Of a DNA stretch of 58,247 bases, positions 1 to 7,318 are shown in pieces. How positions within the stretch are numbered: position 1 is the stretch's first letter; every line of letters begins with the position of its first letter. The notes below the pieces were generated by a model, which made no database searches, was not told where the DNA came from, and saw nothing but the letters and a program-made list of their open reading frames with translations. The stretch covers positions 1-58,247 of the forward strand of contig NZ_JADBHF010000018.1 of the NCBI RefSeq assembly GCF_017808105.1, written 5' to 3'. Source of the stretch: Brevibacterium renqingii (GTDB taxonomy: Bacteria > Actinomycetota > Actinomycetes > Actinomycetales > Brevibacteriaceae). Both the position numbers and the translations under genes were made by a program.

Positions 1-9
1 CGAGCTTGT

Positions 10-663
10 TCACCAAAAGGCCGTCGCCCTGGCGGCATAAACCCAGGAGTCAACCAAACCTTCAGCAGTCCCTTCGGTTTCTCTCAAACAATCCACCACC
101 TCGTCTTCATCGGCCCCTGGGGTCGGCGTGGGGGCTCCCAAGAACGGTGGCTGATCAGTCAGTACGCTCGTATATCGGTTGTTCCCGAAGTCAAAAAAGT
201 TGTTGCGCATGTGGGGCAGGGTCGTCGAAGCAGCAGCCGATGAGGTCCAGCCGTGGTAGCCCGCTTGTGCCACGACTATGCGCGGCCTTCGCATCACTGT
301 GCGAGCGATAAGGATTGCCATTTCGACAGCCTCAGACCCAGAAGACACGAACCTGCATCCTCTCCAGTGGTCCGGGTCTCCGGTTTCCTGAGTAATGCGC
401 TTAGCAGCATCAAGTCTTCTGTCATGGATCATCACCTCGCTCACATAATCGAGTTCATCCACAGCGCGGTGAAGAGCTTCAGTCACTTTGGGATGTTTGT
501 GGCCGATTCCAATGCACATATATTGACTGTGAAAGTCGAGGACCCTTCGGCCGTCGGCCAGAGTCAGCCATGCGCCTTTGGCGTCGACAACGTGGAGCGG
601 ATCATAGTCTGCTCGTCGCGCCTCAATCGGTAGTGCGTAATCGTGCTCAGGGTTCATGTTCAT
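10..663 (-). pseudogene. Class III (PLP) aminotransferase, N-terminal half only
   Basis: This 217-residue frame matches the N-terminal half of class III pyridoxal-phosphate aminotransferases, which transfer amino groups between amines or amino acids and keto acids and are usually about 430 residues. Visible marks are the substrate-side block GRRVLDFHSQY (about residues 38-48), GIGHKHP, and the cofactor phosphate-binding region FVSSGSEAVEMA with a later GYHGW. The frame stops with TGA at 10-12, before the Asp and Lys that bind PLP. The +1 frame over the last 60 bases stays open and reads plausibly (TPGFMPPGRRPFGEQA), so a frameshift is likelier than a natural end; what lies beyond the window is unknown. 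The ATG at 663 overlaps the permease stop by 4 bp (ATGA) and has an AAGGAAG ribosome site; ATG at 657 is an alternative. The pair was probably one operon for uptake and transamination of an amino compound. Confidence 0.6.
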
Positions 664-2114
664 CGTCTTCCTTTACTCGGGATGTTCGAATCGGTAGCGT
701 CAGAAGGGTTTGTGCGAGTCATTACGAATAGGCCAATGACACCCGCCAGCGCGGGCACTGCTGCGATTACTGCGCTGGTCGGGACGGAGAGCCCGGTCAC
801 TAAGGTGAACTTGCTCAGGACGACAACAAGGGTGACCACCAGTGCGATCACCGCTATTGCGGGGATCACCTGCAGCTTGAACGCACTTCCGCCTCGTCGA
901 TGAGGCTGGGACCGGAAGTAGAACCAGACAGAAATCGATGTCAAAGTCATCAACAGTAGGAATCCGATCGCTGCCACTCCGGCCATAAAGCCGTAAATTT
1001 GCGCAATGGGGTGCAGGCCGAATATCACAAGGATCAGTAGTAGGGCACCGGCGCTGATCGATTGAGTGAGAGAAGCAGCATAGGGCGACTGATGCTTTTC
1101 ATGGATTCGCCCAAGTCTCGTCGGCAGCAGACCATCCTGACTCATTACGAGCACATAGCGAGCAATCACGTTGTGGAACGACAGAGCACAAGCAAACAAC
1201 GATGTCACCAGCAGGATCTGAACGACATGCCCAGCAATCGTCCCAAGGTACATCTCCATCGAGTCCGTCAACATGGTTCCATCACCGTTAACTGACCGGG
1301 TTGCCGTTGCCACTGCCTCGGAAGCTCCAGTCGCCGCAATCAACGCGAACCCTGACGCAGCATAGAAGCCACCAATGAGGAAGACCGATATGTATGTAGC
1401 ACGAGGCAACGTCTTTTCGGGATTCTTTGCTTCGTCCCGGAAAACCACTGTGGCCTCGAAGCCCATGAAGCCAGCAATAGCGAAAGTTATTGCGGTCGCG
1501 ATTCCCGGGTCGACGAGTGTACCGACTGGACCGATAGCTCCACCGAGTGATGCAGGGCTGCTCACCGCGAATACGACTACGTCGTAGATGACGACAATCA
1601 AGATTTCGGCTCCAAGCGCTACTCCTAGCACTTTTGCACTCAGCTCAATGTGACGGTAGCCGAGGACACCTGTGATGAGGATGTACGCAAACGAATACAC
1701 CCACCAGGGCAGCCCAAAGCCTGTGTAACCTTCGATGAGCGTGTTAGTAGCGACACCAAGGAATCCCCACACTGCACACTGAATGCACGTGTAGGCGATC
1801 AGCGCGATCGCAGCTGTTGCATTGCCGAGGCGCTGGCCCAATCCGAGCCTGACATATGAAAAGAATGCACCGCTGTTGGTCACCCGGGGCGACATCGCCA
1901 CAAATCCGACCGAGAAGAGAAACAACACCACGGCTGCGAGGATGAATCCATAGGGTGCCCCCACACCGTTCCCCAAAGCGATGGCCAGCGGCACATTACT
2001 GCTGACCACGGTCAGCGGAGCCGCCGCGGCCACCACCATGAGGACGATACTTGTTACCCCAAGGTTTCCTTGTAGTCGATTCAACGGTTTTGAAACTGGA
2101 TCTGATTGAGTCAT
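660..2114 (-). CDS. APC-superfamily amino acid/amine permease
   Basis: A 484-residue membrane protein with about twelve hydrophobic segments, typical of amino acid-polyamine-organocation transporters. The first helix has the family pattern (APLTVVSSNVPLAIALGNGVGAP), and the loop after the central helices carries GFMGFEATVVFRDEAKNPEKT, the conserved FxGFE...ExKNPxK(T) block of this superfamily. It would act in the cytoplasmic membrane as a substrate/cation symporter or exchanger; the substrate cannot be read from sequence. I chose the ATG at 2114 over the upstream frame start at 2174 because GGGGGAG lies 3-4 bases before it and the N-terminus then begins with a short polar MTQSDPV. It is upstream of, and translationally coupled to, the broken aminotransferase, so the likely substrate is an amine or amino acid. 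Two palindromes lie just upstream. Confidence 0.85.
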   Translation of the reverse strand: MTQSDPVSKPLNRLQGNLGVTSIVLMVVAAAAPLTVVSSNVPLAIALGNGVGAPYGFILAAVVLFLFSVGFVAMSPRVTNSGAFFSYVRLGLGQRLGNATAAIALIAYTCIQCAVWGFLGVATNTLIEGYTGFGLPWWVYSFAYILITGVLGYRHIELSAKVLGVALGAEILIVVIYDVVVFAVSSPASLGGAIGPVGTLVDPGIATAITFAIAGFMGFEATVVFRDEAKNPEKTLPRATYISVFLIGGFYAASGFALIAATGASEAVATATRSVNGDGTMLTDSMEMYLGTIAGHVVQILLVTSLFACALSFHNVIARYVLVMSQDGLLPTRLGRIHEKHQSPYAASLTQSISAGALLLILVIFGLHPIAQIYGFMAGVAAIGFLLLMTLTSISVWFYFRSQPHRRGGSAFKLQVIPAIAVIALVVTLVVVLSKFTLVTGLSVPTSAVIAAVPALAGVIGLFVMTRTNPSDATDSNIPSKGRR

Positions 2115-2175
2115 CACTCCCCCTGCACGAACGTCCTTGTCTGCGCGTCGTGGTCTCGGACCGAAACCACTCAAA

Positions 2176-2192
2176 CATGAAACATTTTCATG
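2176..2192. promoter_or_regulatory. Perfect 7-3-7 palindrome upstream of the permease
   Basis: CATGAAA-CAT-TTTCATG is a perfect inverted repeat 62 bp upstream of the permease start. Its size and place suit a dimeric repressor or activator site. No regulator gene lies beside it in this window, so the function is inferred. Confidence 0.4.
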
Positions 2193-2212
2193 TTCAGTAT
2201 GAGGATACTCGG

Positions 2213-2225
2213 TTCCGGTCCGGAA
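2213..2225. promoter_or_regulatory. Second palindrome TTCCGG-T-CCGGAA
   Basis: A perfect 6-1-6 inverted repeat about 100 bp upstream of the permease start and 20 bp from the CATGAAA palindrome. It may be a second operator for the same promoter region. Only the symmetry is observed. Confidence 0.3.
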
Positions 2226-2609
2226 TCAAGAAGTTCCCAACAGAATGAACCGTCTTCACGCTCAAAACGCGCCAGCCCAGGAGAAGTGGCAGCTCGTCCG
2301 GGCCCAGCCAAGGGCATGAACTATGGGTCGTTTGACAGGTTCATTTGAAAGGGCGGCGCGACACACTCTGAGTGGTCGCAATGCTGAGGGCGTTATGCAT
2401 CCGCCAGCGAGCTTGGTCGCACGGCAATACTCGGACATCTCGAACAACTCTCGACAGAGACCTCCTCGACTGTGTCTCATATCTAGCGGTGAGTACAACA
2501 ATCCGCCTCGGAGGTTACAAGACATAGATACAAGAAAGCGCCGACTGCTCAAGAAGACTGAAAACCCGCGGAACTCAGCCTGACCGAGCAACGATTGAGT
2601 CAGGCATCC
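2226..2609. other. Gene-poor stretch between permease and island scar
   Basis: About 380 bases with no convincing gene. A 109-codon minus-strand frame (2262-2591) exists, but it has no recognisable motif, is rich in Arg, Ser and Cys, and lacks a good ribosome site. The base composition is less G/C-rich than the flanking core genes, which fits an accessory or scar region. Confidence 0.5.
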
Positions 2610-3068
2610 ATGAGACGTTCCGGATCCCTAGGGTTGCAAGACTGGCTCGATCGGCATCGGGCGTTTGTCTCAATCGATCCAGAGCCCCTCATCGCAAGGC
2701 AGAATTGGTACACTTGGAAAATGTCTGCTGCTATTGAACAACGCGCTCGTGAGGAAGCTGAAACCCTTCCTCTAGAGTCGTTGGCGGTCGAACTTAGAGC
2801 TCGCCTCGGGGTTCTTCTGGTTGCCTACATTGCTGGAGCCCACGGAACAGAATCGGTCAACCAGTGGGTTCTCGGGATGCAAAAGCCGAGCCCTTTAGCA
2901 ATTGAGCGTCTGCGGCTCGCGCACAACGGCATAGCGTCATCGAGAGACCTCCAGCTATCACCGGAACTAAAACACATGGCCGGGACAAATCTCGGACCAC
3001 TTAAGTCTCGATGCCTTCTCGCAATTTTGCATCGTAATCTGGAAGGTGGAATGGCGTTGTCGCCGTGA
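2610..3068 (+). CDS. Xre/MbcA/ParS-like antitoxin-type protein, probably degenerate
   Basis: Roughly 152 residues. The middle part (LLVAYIAGAHGTESVNQW then a helix with IERLRLAHNGI) resembles the DNA-binding helix-turn-helix region of small actinobacterial proteins of the Xre/MbcA/ParS type, often partners of RES-domain toxins or passengers of mobile elements. The family usually continues with a tryptophan-containing block near WF.G.NP.L; here the tail lacks it, so the C-terminus may be frameshifted or rearranged. No RES toxin is present. The start is uncertain: TTG 2595, ATG 2610 and ATG 2721 (with GGAAA before it) all fit. It lies just before a recombinase fragment, so it is probably island cargo. 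Confidence 0.35.
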   Translation: MRRSGSLGLQDWLDRHRAFVSIDPEPLIARQNWYTWKMSAAIEQRAREEAETLPLESLAVELRARLGVLLVAYIAGAHGTESVNQWVLGMQKPSPLAIERLRLAHNGIASSRDLQLSPELKHMAGTNLGPLKSRCLLAILHRNLEGGMALSP

Positions 3069-3094
3069 ATTTCGAGACGCAATGGAGGTCTTCG

Positions 3095-3268
3095 ATGGGG
3101 AAACTGATCGGCTACGCGCGAGTCTCAACTCGCGATCAGTCAACCGATCGGCAAGTGGACGATCTGCGTGCGGCAGGCGTTCGCCACGATGACCTCTACA
3201 TCGATCAAGGGGTCTCGGGAGCACGAGCCTCACGACCACAGTTTGACCGTGCGATTTCCGCTCTCATT
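3095..3268 (+). pseudogene. Serine recombinase (resolvase/invertase), N-terminal fragment
   Basis: Starting at an ATG with GGAGG seven bases upstream, the first 58 residues match the catalytic domain of Hin/Gin/Tn3-type serine recombinases: GKLIGYARVSTRDQ carries the nucleophilic serine (ARVST), followed by DLYIDQGVSGARASRPQFDR with the family's conserved Gly-x-Ser-Gly and Arg. These enzymes cut and rejoin DNA through a phosphoserine link. The catalytic domain should run to about 120 residues and be followed by a DNA-binding helix-turn-helix; here it is replaced in frame, after ALIDGD, by IS110-type transposase sequence. The product cannot be active. Confidence 0.75.
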
Positions 3269-4092
3269 GACGGAGACATCCATGTCGCCGCCGTGGTGGA
3301 CACCCCGGGAAGGGTCCTGGCAAGTCTGACAATCGCTACCGACTCTGCCGGCTTCAGGCAGCTCGCGGAGTGAGCGACAGGCTTCGGGAAGATCATCGCC
3401 TTCGGGGTTGAGGGCACAGGTTCTTACGGTGCCGGACTCACCTCGTTCGTCCGCGGGCATGGTCACACGGTCGTCGAAGTATCTCGACCGGATCGACGAC
3501 TACGAAATCTCAAAGGCAAGTCCGACACGCTCGATGCCGAGGACGCTGCCCGTGCCGTATTGGCCGGCTTCGCCACTGCAGCGCCTAAGACCGGGGATGG
3601 GGCTGTGGAGATGATTCGCCAGTTCAAGGTCGCCCACGACACCGCGATCAAAGCACGAACGGCCACCATGGTGACTCTGAAAGTGATGCTCGTCCACGTT
3701 CCCGAGCAGCTGCGGGAAGAGACTGCTGGAAAATTCAGATCACCCTGGCTCGTCACTGCGCCGCTCTGCAACCGCGCAAACTGGAGCATCCCGATGACCC
3801 AATTCGGCACATGTTGCTCTCGTTTGCCCGGCGGTGGATCAACCTCGATGACAAACTCAAAGACCTCAGCGGTCTCATCGCTGAGCTTGTCAACGCTCGA
3901 GCACCACAACTGATAGAACAATTCTGCATCGATACCGCCACGGACATCCTCATCGTCACTGGCGAGAATCCCGACCTCCTCAAATCCGAACCCGCGTTCG
4001 TGAAACTAGCTGGCATCAGCCCCGTCCCCACAGGCTCGGGAATGACCAGCAGGAAACACCGGATCAACCACAGCGGCCACTCCACTCGCCCC
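3269..4092 (+). mobile_element. Decayed IS110-family transposase (IS110-like remnant)
   Basis: Spliced across defects, the translation follows the DEDD-type IS110 transposase: DIHVAAVVDTPGRVLASL at the start, GVEGTGSYGAGL, KGKSDTLDAEDAARAVL, then the C-terminal Transposase_20 part with LARHCAALQPRKLEHPDD, IVTGENPDLLKSEPAFVKLAG and ISPVPTGSGMTSRKHRINHSG. Observed damage: the N-terminal first Asp region is missing (joined to a recombinase), TGA at 3371-3373 stands where Trp is expected, the frame shifts between about 3716 and 3735, and the end after INHSGH is lost. IS110 elements normally lack terminal inverted repeats and none is seen. It is a dead fossil. Confidence 0.8.
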
Positions 4093-4118
4093 ACGCTTAC
4101 CCATCTTTTTCAACGGAA

Positions 4119-4205
4119 CCCCACGGAAACTCATGGCAACTACACGAACTCTAAAAGTGCATAGTTCCCCGACTTCTAGGGGCAGACGCCACCCCACGGA
4201 AACTC
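4119..4205. repeat. 14-bp direct repeat flanking a 59-bp spacer
   Basis: CCCCACGGAAACTC occurs at 4119-4132 and again, identical, at 4192-4205. The pair lies between the IS110 fossil and the tRNA 3' fragment, where recombination junctions are expected. It may be a duplicated island end or a recombinase core site; that role is inferred. Confidence 0.6.
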
Positions 4206-4235
4206 GCGAAAACCATGACTCCACATCGATTCAGT

Positions 4236-4263
4236 GTGGGTTCGAGTCCCACTGGGGGGACCA
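4236..4263 (+). other. tRNA 3'-end fragment, likely attachment site
   Basis: GTGGG-TTCGAGT-CCCAC forms a perfect T-arm with a seven-base TTCGAGT loop. It is followed by a seven-base TGGGGGG acceptor strand, discriminator A and encoded CCA. No matching 5' acceptor, D-arm or anticodon arm precedes it, so this is not a whole tRNA gene. Integrative elements commonly leave a copy of the tRNA 3' end at one junction, so the fragment probably marks the att site of a lost or decayed island covering at least part of 2.2-4.2 kb. The parent tRNA cannot be named from 28 bases. Confidence 0.7.
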
Positions 4264-4437
4264 TGGAAAAGGCATCTGCGACGATGCCATTTGCGAAGAT
4301 CAGTCGACTTCAACGGGAGATCGAGCAGTCATCGGAAACCCAACTGCTTCGTTTCAGTCCTTAATGCCGGAGGATCTCCGACACCTGCAGAGCCGCTGGC
4401 GCTCGTAGGGATCTGCAGAAACTCGGCGTGCAGGTCT
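4264..4437. other. Non-coding junction between att remnant and sulfatase
   Basis: About 170 bases with no supported gene. It lies downstream of the tRNA fragment and downstream of the minus-strand sulfatase stop. I see no strong terminator hairpin. Confidence 0.4.
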
Positions 4438-6075
4438 TCACCCGAGACCTTGGCTCTTCGCCCGGGCACGCACTTCATCCGCACTGCTCATCCAGTCGAT
4501 CTGCGGCCACTCCCCCGTAGGATCATTGCGATGATTCGGCTGATCCCGCCCCGGGGTGCTCCTGCCGCGAGCGATGTGGTCCTCGAGCACAGCCTGCATC
4601 ATGTGCACACGCTCCGGGTGATCGTCAATCACATTGTTCTGCTCGCCAGGATCCTCGCTGAGATGATACAGCTGGGCCGGGACATAACGAGTGGCAGGAC
4701 CACCGTGAGCAGCCTCCCAGTCGGCATCCATGCCGTCTCCGGTCGTGGTGAAGGCGAGTTTCCATTCGCCCTGACGCAAGGCGAAGCCCCCTCCGCCCGA
4801 GTGGGAGACGACGTCCGTGCGCACGGGGCCCTCGCTCCCTCGCCACAGCGGCAGGTTGCTGATCGAGTCCTCCGCCGCATCATCAGGGACGCCCAGCCCC
4901 AGCACCTCGGCAATCGTGGCGAACAGATCAGAGTGCGAGATGAGGGAACGACTGCACGATCCCGGTTCGATCTGCCCAGGCCACCTGACGATGTGCGGCT
5001 CACGGTGGCCCCCTTCCCAGATGTCCGTCTTGTGCCCCCGCCAGCCGTTCGACGGGTCATGCCCCTGGGCACGCAGAGCGGGCAGTCCGGCCACCCCGGA
5101 GGCTCCGTTGTCCGAAGTCACGATGATGATCGTGTCATCAGCGGCCCCAGCCTCGTCGACCCGAGAGACGAGCTGTCCGACGTAGTCGTCGAACTGGAGC
5201 ACGAAATCGCCGTATGGTCCGACACCGCTGCGGCCTTGCCACGGCTCGTTCGGGATGATCGGACCATGCACGAGGTGACTGGGCACATAGAGGAACCACG
5301 GATCGTCGGCTGCGAGCATATCGTCGAGGACTTCCAGCGCTTTCGCCTGGAAGCGGGGAGCCACCTGGGCGACGTCGTAGCCGTCGACCATCGGACCCTT
5401 CTGGATCTGCTGCTGCTGGGAGTCGGTGCGGCGGTCGAGGTGGTACTGGTCCCCGCCGAAGGTCGACGGAATTCCCTGCGCCTGGCCGTTCTCGATGTAC
5501 ACGAATGGCGGCTGGTCGAGACTGGCCGCCGTGATGAAAGAGTAGTCGAAGCCCATCTCATCGGGACCGAAGGTCACCGGCTTGGAATAGTCGATATCGA
5601 GGCCTTCCACTTCGTAGAGGTGCTGCGGGTCGAAGTTCCCGTTCCGGCCATACCGATGCTCGGGGCAAGGGTGTTCGTCAGGGTCGAGTCCGAATGACTC
5701 GAGATCGTCGCCGGAGTCTTTGAGCTGCCAGTCGAGTCCTAGATGCCATTTGCCCACGACCGCCGTGCGATATCCCGCCGAGCGGAGGAACTCGGGCACC
5801 GTCAGACGATGTTTCTCGATGAGGGCCATCGAGTCTCCCGGCAGCACCGAGCGCTTCAGCGGGGAGCGCCAGTTGTAGCGGCCGGTCATCAGTCCATAGC
5901 GTGAGGGAGTGCACAGGGCCGACGTCGAATGGGAATCGGTGAAGCGCATGCCCTCTCGGGCCAGGCGGTCCATGTTCTCCGTGGTGAACTGTGCGTCGGG
6001 ATTGAAGCAGGAGACGTCTCCCTGTCCCAAGTCATCGGCCAGGATGTACAGGATGTTCGGTCGCTTGTGCGCCAT
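4438..6075 (-). CDS. Type I sulfatase (arylsulfatase family)
   Basis: A 545-residue sulfatase that would hydrolyse sulfate esters. The N-terminal ILYILADDLGQGD supplies the metal-binding Asp pair, and SALCTPSRYGLMTGRY (about residues 52-67) is the sulfatase signature, with Cys55 in C-T-P-S-R as the residue oxidised to formylglycine. GKWHLG and, later, SDNGA...GHKTDIWEGGHREP complete the active site. The length matches the family. No signal peptide is visible, so it is probably cytoplasmic. ATG 6075 is preferred over GTG 6081 because GGGAG lies five bases before it. No formylglycine-generating enzyme gene is in the window, so maturation must rely on one elsewhere. It is divergent from an SBF-type transporter that could supply substrate or export product. 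Confidence 0.92.
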   Translation of the reverse strand: MAHKRPNILYILADDLGQGDVSCFNPDAQFTTENMDRLAREGMRFTDSHSTSALCTPSRYGLMTGRYNWRSPLKRSVLPGDSMALIEKHRLTVPEFLRSAGYRTAVVGKWHLGLDWQLKDSGDDLESFGLDPDEHPCPEHRYGRNGNFDPQHLYEVEGLDIDYSKPVTFGPDEMGFDYSFITAASLDQPPFVYIENGQAQGIPSTFGGDQYHLDRRTDSQQQQIQKGPMVDGYDVAQVAPRFQAKALEVLDDMLAADDPWFLYVPSHLVHGPIIPNEPWQGRSGVGPYGDFVLQFDDYVGQLVSRVDEAGAADDTIIIVTSDNGASGVAGLPALRAQGHDPSNGWRGHKTDIWEGGHREPHIVRWPGQIEPGSCSRSLISHSDLFATIAEVLGLGVPDDAAEDSISNLPLWRGSEGPVRTDVVSHSGGGGFALRQGEWKLAFTTTGDGMDADWEAAHGGPATRYVPAQLYHLSEDPGEQNNVIDDHPERVHMMQAVLEDHIARGRSTPGRDQPNHRNDPTGEWPQIDWMSSADEVRARAKSQGLG

Positions 6076-6195
6076 TTCCACTCCCTTTCGTCGTCGTCAC
6101 AGCGGCACGCCGCCCTCCCAGCCGGTCAGGGCCCGCCGGCCACCGGTTAGTCTGAGAATATCCGGGGCGGAAGAAGAAAGCGAAGGAGTCGGCGG

Positions 6196-7086
6196 ATGCA
6201 GGAGCTTGCGCAGTCCATGGTGGGTTGGCTGACGCCGGTGTTCGTCGTCTCGGCCATGCTCAATGTCGGATTGACGCAGAAGCCCGCAAATATTCTCTCT
6301 CACCTGCGCCACTGGCAGTACCTGCTGAGAATGGCTCTGGCCAACTTCATCATCGTCCCCGCGCTGATGATCTTCCTCATCGGCATCTTCGGCGTCGATG
6401 GGCCGTACGCATCGGGCCTGATCATCTTCTCGGCCGCGGCCGGTGCCCCACTGCTCATCAAACTCACTGCCCGCAGCCGCAACGACGTCGCGGCCGGGGC
6501 CACTGTGCAGACGGTGCTCATGGTCGGCACCGTCATCGTCCTTCCCATCCTGTTGCCGCTGCTGATCACGGGAGTCGAGATCGATGTGCAGGCGATGATC
6601 GCCAGCCTCCTGCTGCAGACGATCGCCCCGATGGCGGTGGGGATGGTCCTGCACGCAGCGGCTGAATCATTCACTGCTGTCGTCCAGCCATGGGTGGCAC
6701 GACTGTCCAATGTGACTCTGTACGCGATGCTCGCGGCCACCTTGGTCGGCAACATCGACGTCTTCGCAGACGCGCGGATGTGGGTCGCACTCGGCACCGG
6801 TGTGCTGGCATTGCTCATCGCTTTCTCCGTCGGTCACGGCGCTGGTCTGGCCCAGCCGACGGAGTCGCAGATCGGGGCGTTGGGCACCGCACAGCGCAAC
6901 ACTGCCGCCGCGGTCATCGTCGCCCAGGGCAGCTTCGAGGATCCCTTGGTATTCCTCACAGTCGTGCTCCTGAACACGGTCATGATGTTCCTCCTCCTCT
7001 TCCTGGCCACGCTGATGTCGAAGAACATCAGAATGGCCCTGCTCGAGCCCCTGGAGGCCGATCCGCCGCATCGGCGACGCACCTGA
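6196..7086 (+). CDS. Bile acid:sodium symporter family (SBF-like) transporter
   Basis: A 296-residue integral membrane protein with about nine hydrophobic helices and the SBF/BASS fold features: the early SAMLNVGLT, a middle GAPLLIKLTARSRND block, and the GTAQRNTAAAVIVAQGSF crossover helix, comparable to the GTQNxxLA region that forms the sodium sites in this family. Members move organic anions (bile acids, pantothenate, pyruvate, sulfated steroids) with sodium. The start ATG has GAAGGAG eight bases upstream. It faces away from the sulfatase across about 120 bp, so shared regulation and a sulfated or carboxylated organic anion as cargo is a reasonable inference. The substrate is not shown by the sequence. 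Confidence 0.8.
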   Translation: MQELAQSMVGWLTPVFVVSAMLNVGLTQKPANILSHLRHWQYLLRMALANFIIVPALMIFLIGIFGVDGPYASGLIIFSAAAGAPLLIKLTARSRNDVAAGATVQTVLMVGTVIVLPILLPLLITGVEIDVQAMIASLLLQTIAPMAVGMVLHAAAESFTAVVQPWVARLSNVTLYAMLAATLVGNIDVFADARMWVALGTGVLALLIAFSVGHGAGLAQPTESQIGALGTAQRNTAAAVIVAQGSFEDPLVFLTVVLLNTVMMFLLLFLATLMSKNIRMALLEPLEADPPHRRRT

Positions 7087-7318
7087 TGCGCTTCTCTCCT
7101 GCGGAGATACGGATCACTCCGCCTCAGGGAAAGAGCTTGCCTGAGCCACAATGTCCTTGAAAGCGCTGGGGACTACAGAATTGGCTCCGACCGACAACGA
7201 TGCGACGTGAAACCGCTGAAGCACTCGAGAGAGAGAAAGCGTCTGCGGTCGCGTCCGCGGGCTCGCTTGCATGGGATGGCGAGCCTGTGCGCGACTTCGA
7301 CCGGGACTCCGTGCAGGC

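Noticed and set aside
2262..2591. 109-codon minus-strand frame in the island scar
   Set aside because: Arg/Ser/Cys-rich, without motif or ribosome site, unlike real genes around it.
4236..4263. Complete tRNA gene
   Set aside because: Only the T-arm and acceptor 3' strand are present; no D-arm, anticodon arm or 5' acceptor strand can be found upstream.
4234..5697. 487-codon open frame antisense to the sulfatase
   Set aside because: It mirrors the sulfatase's codon positions in G/C-rich DNA, has no family match and overlaps the whole coding gene.
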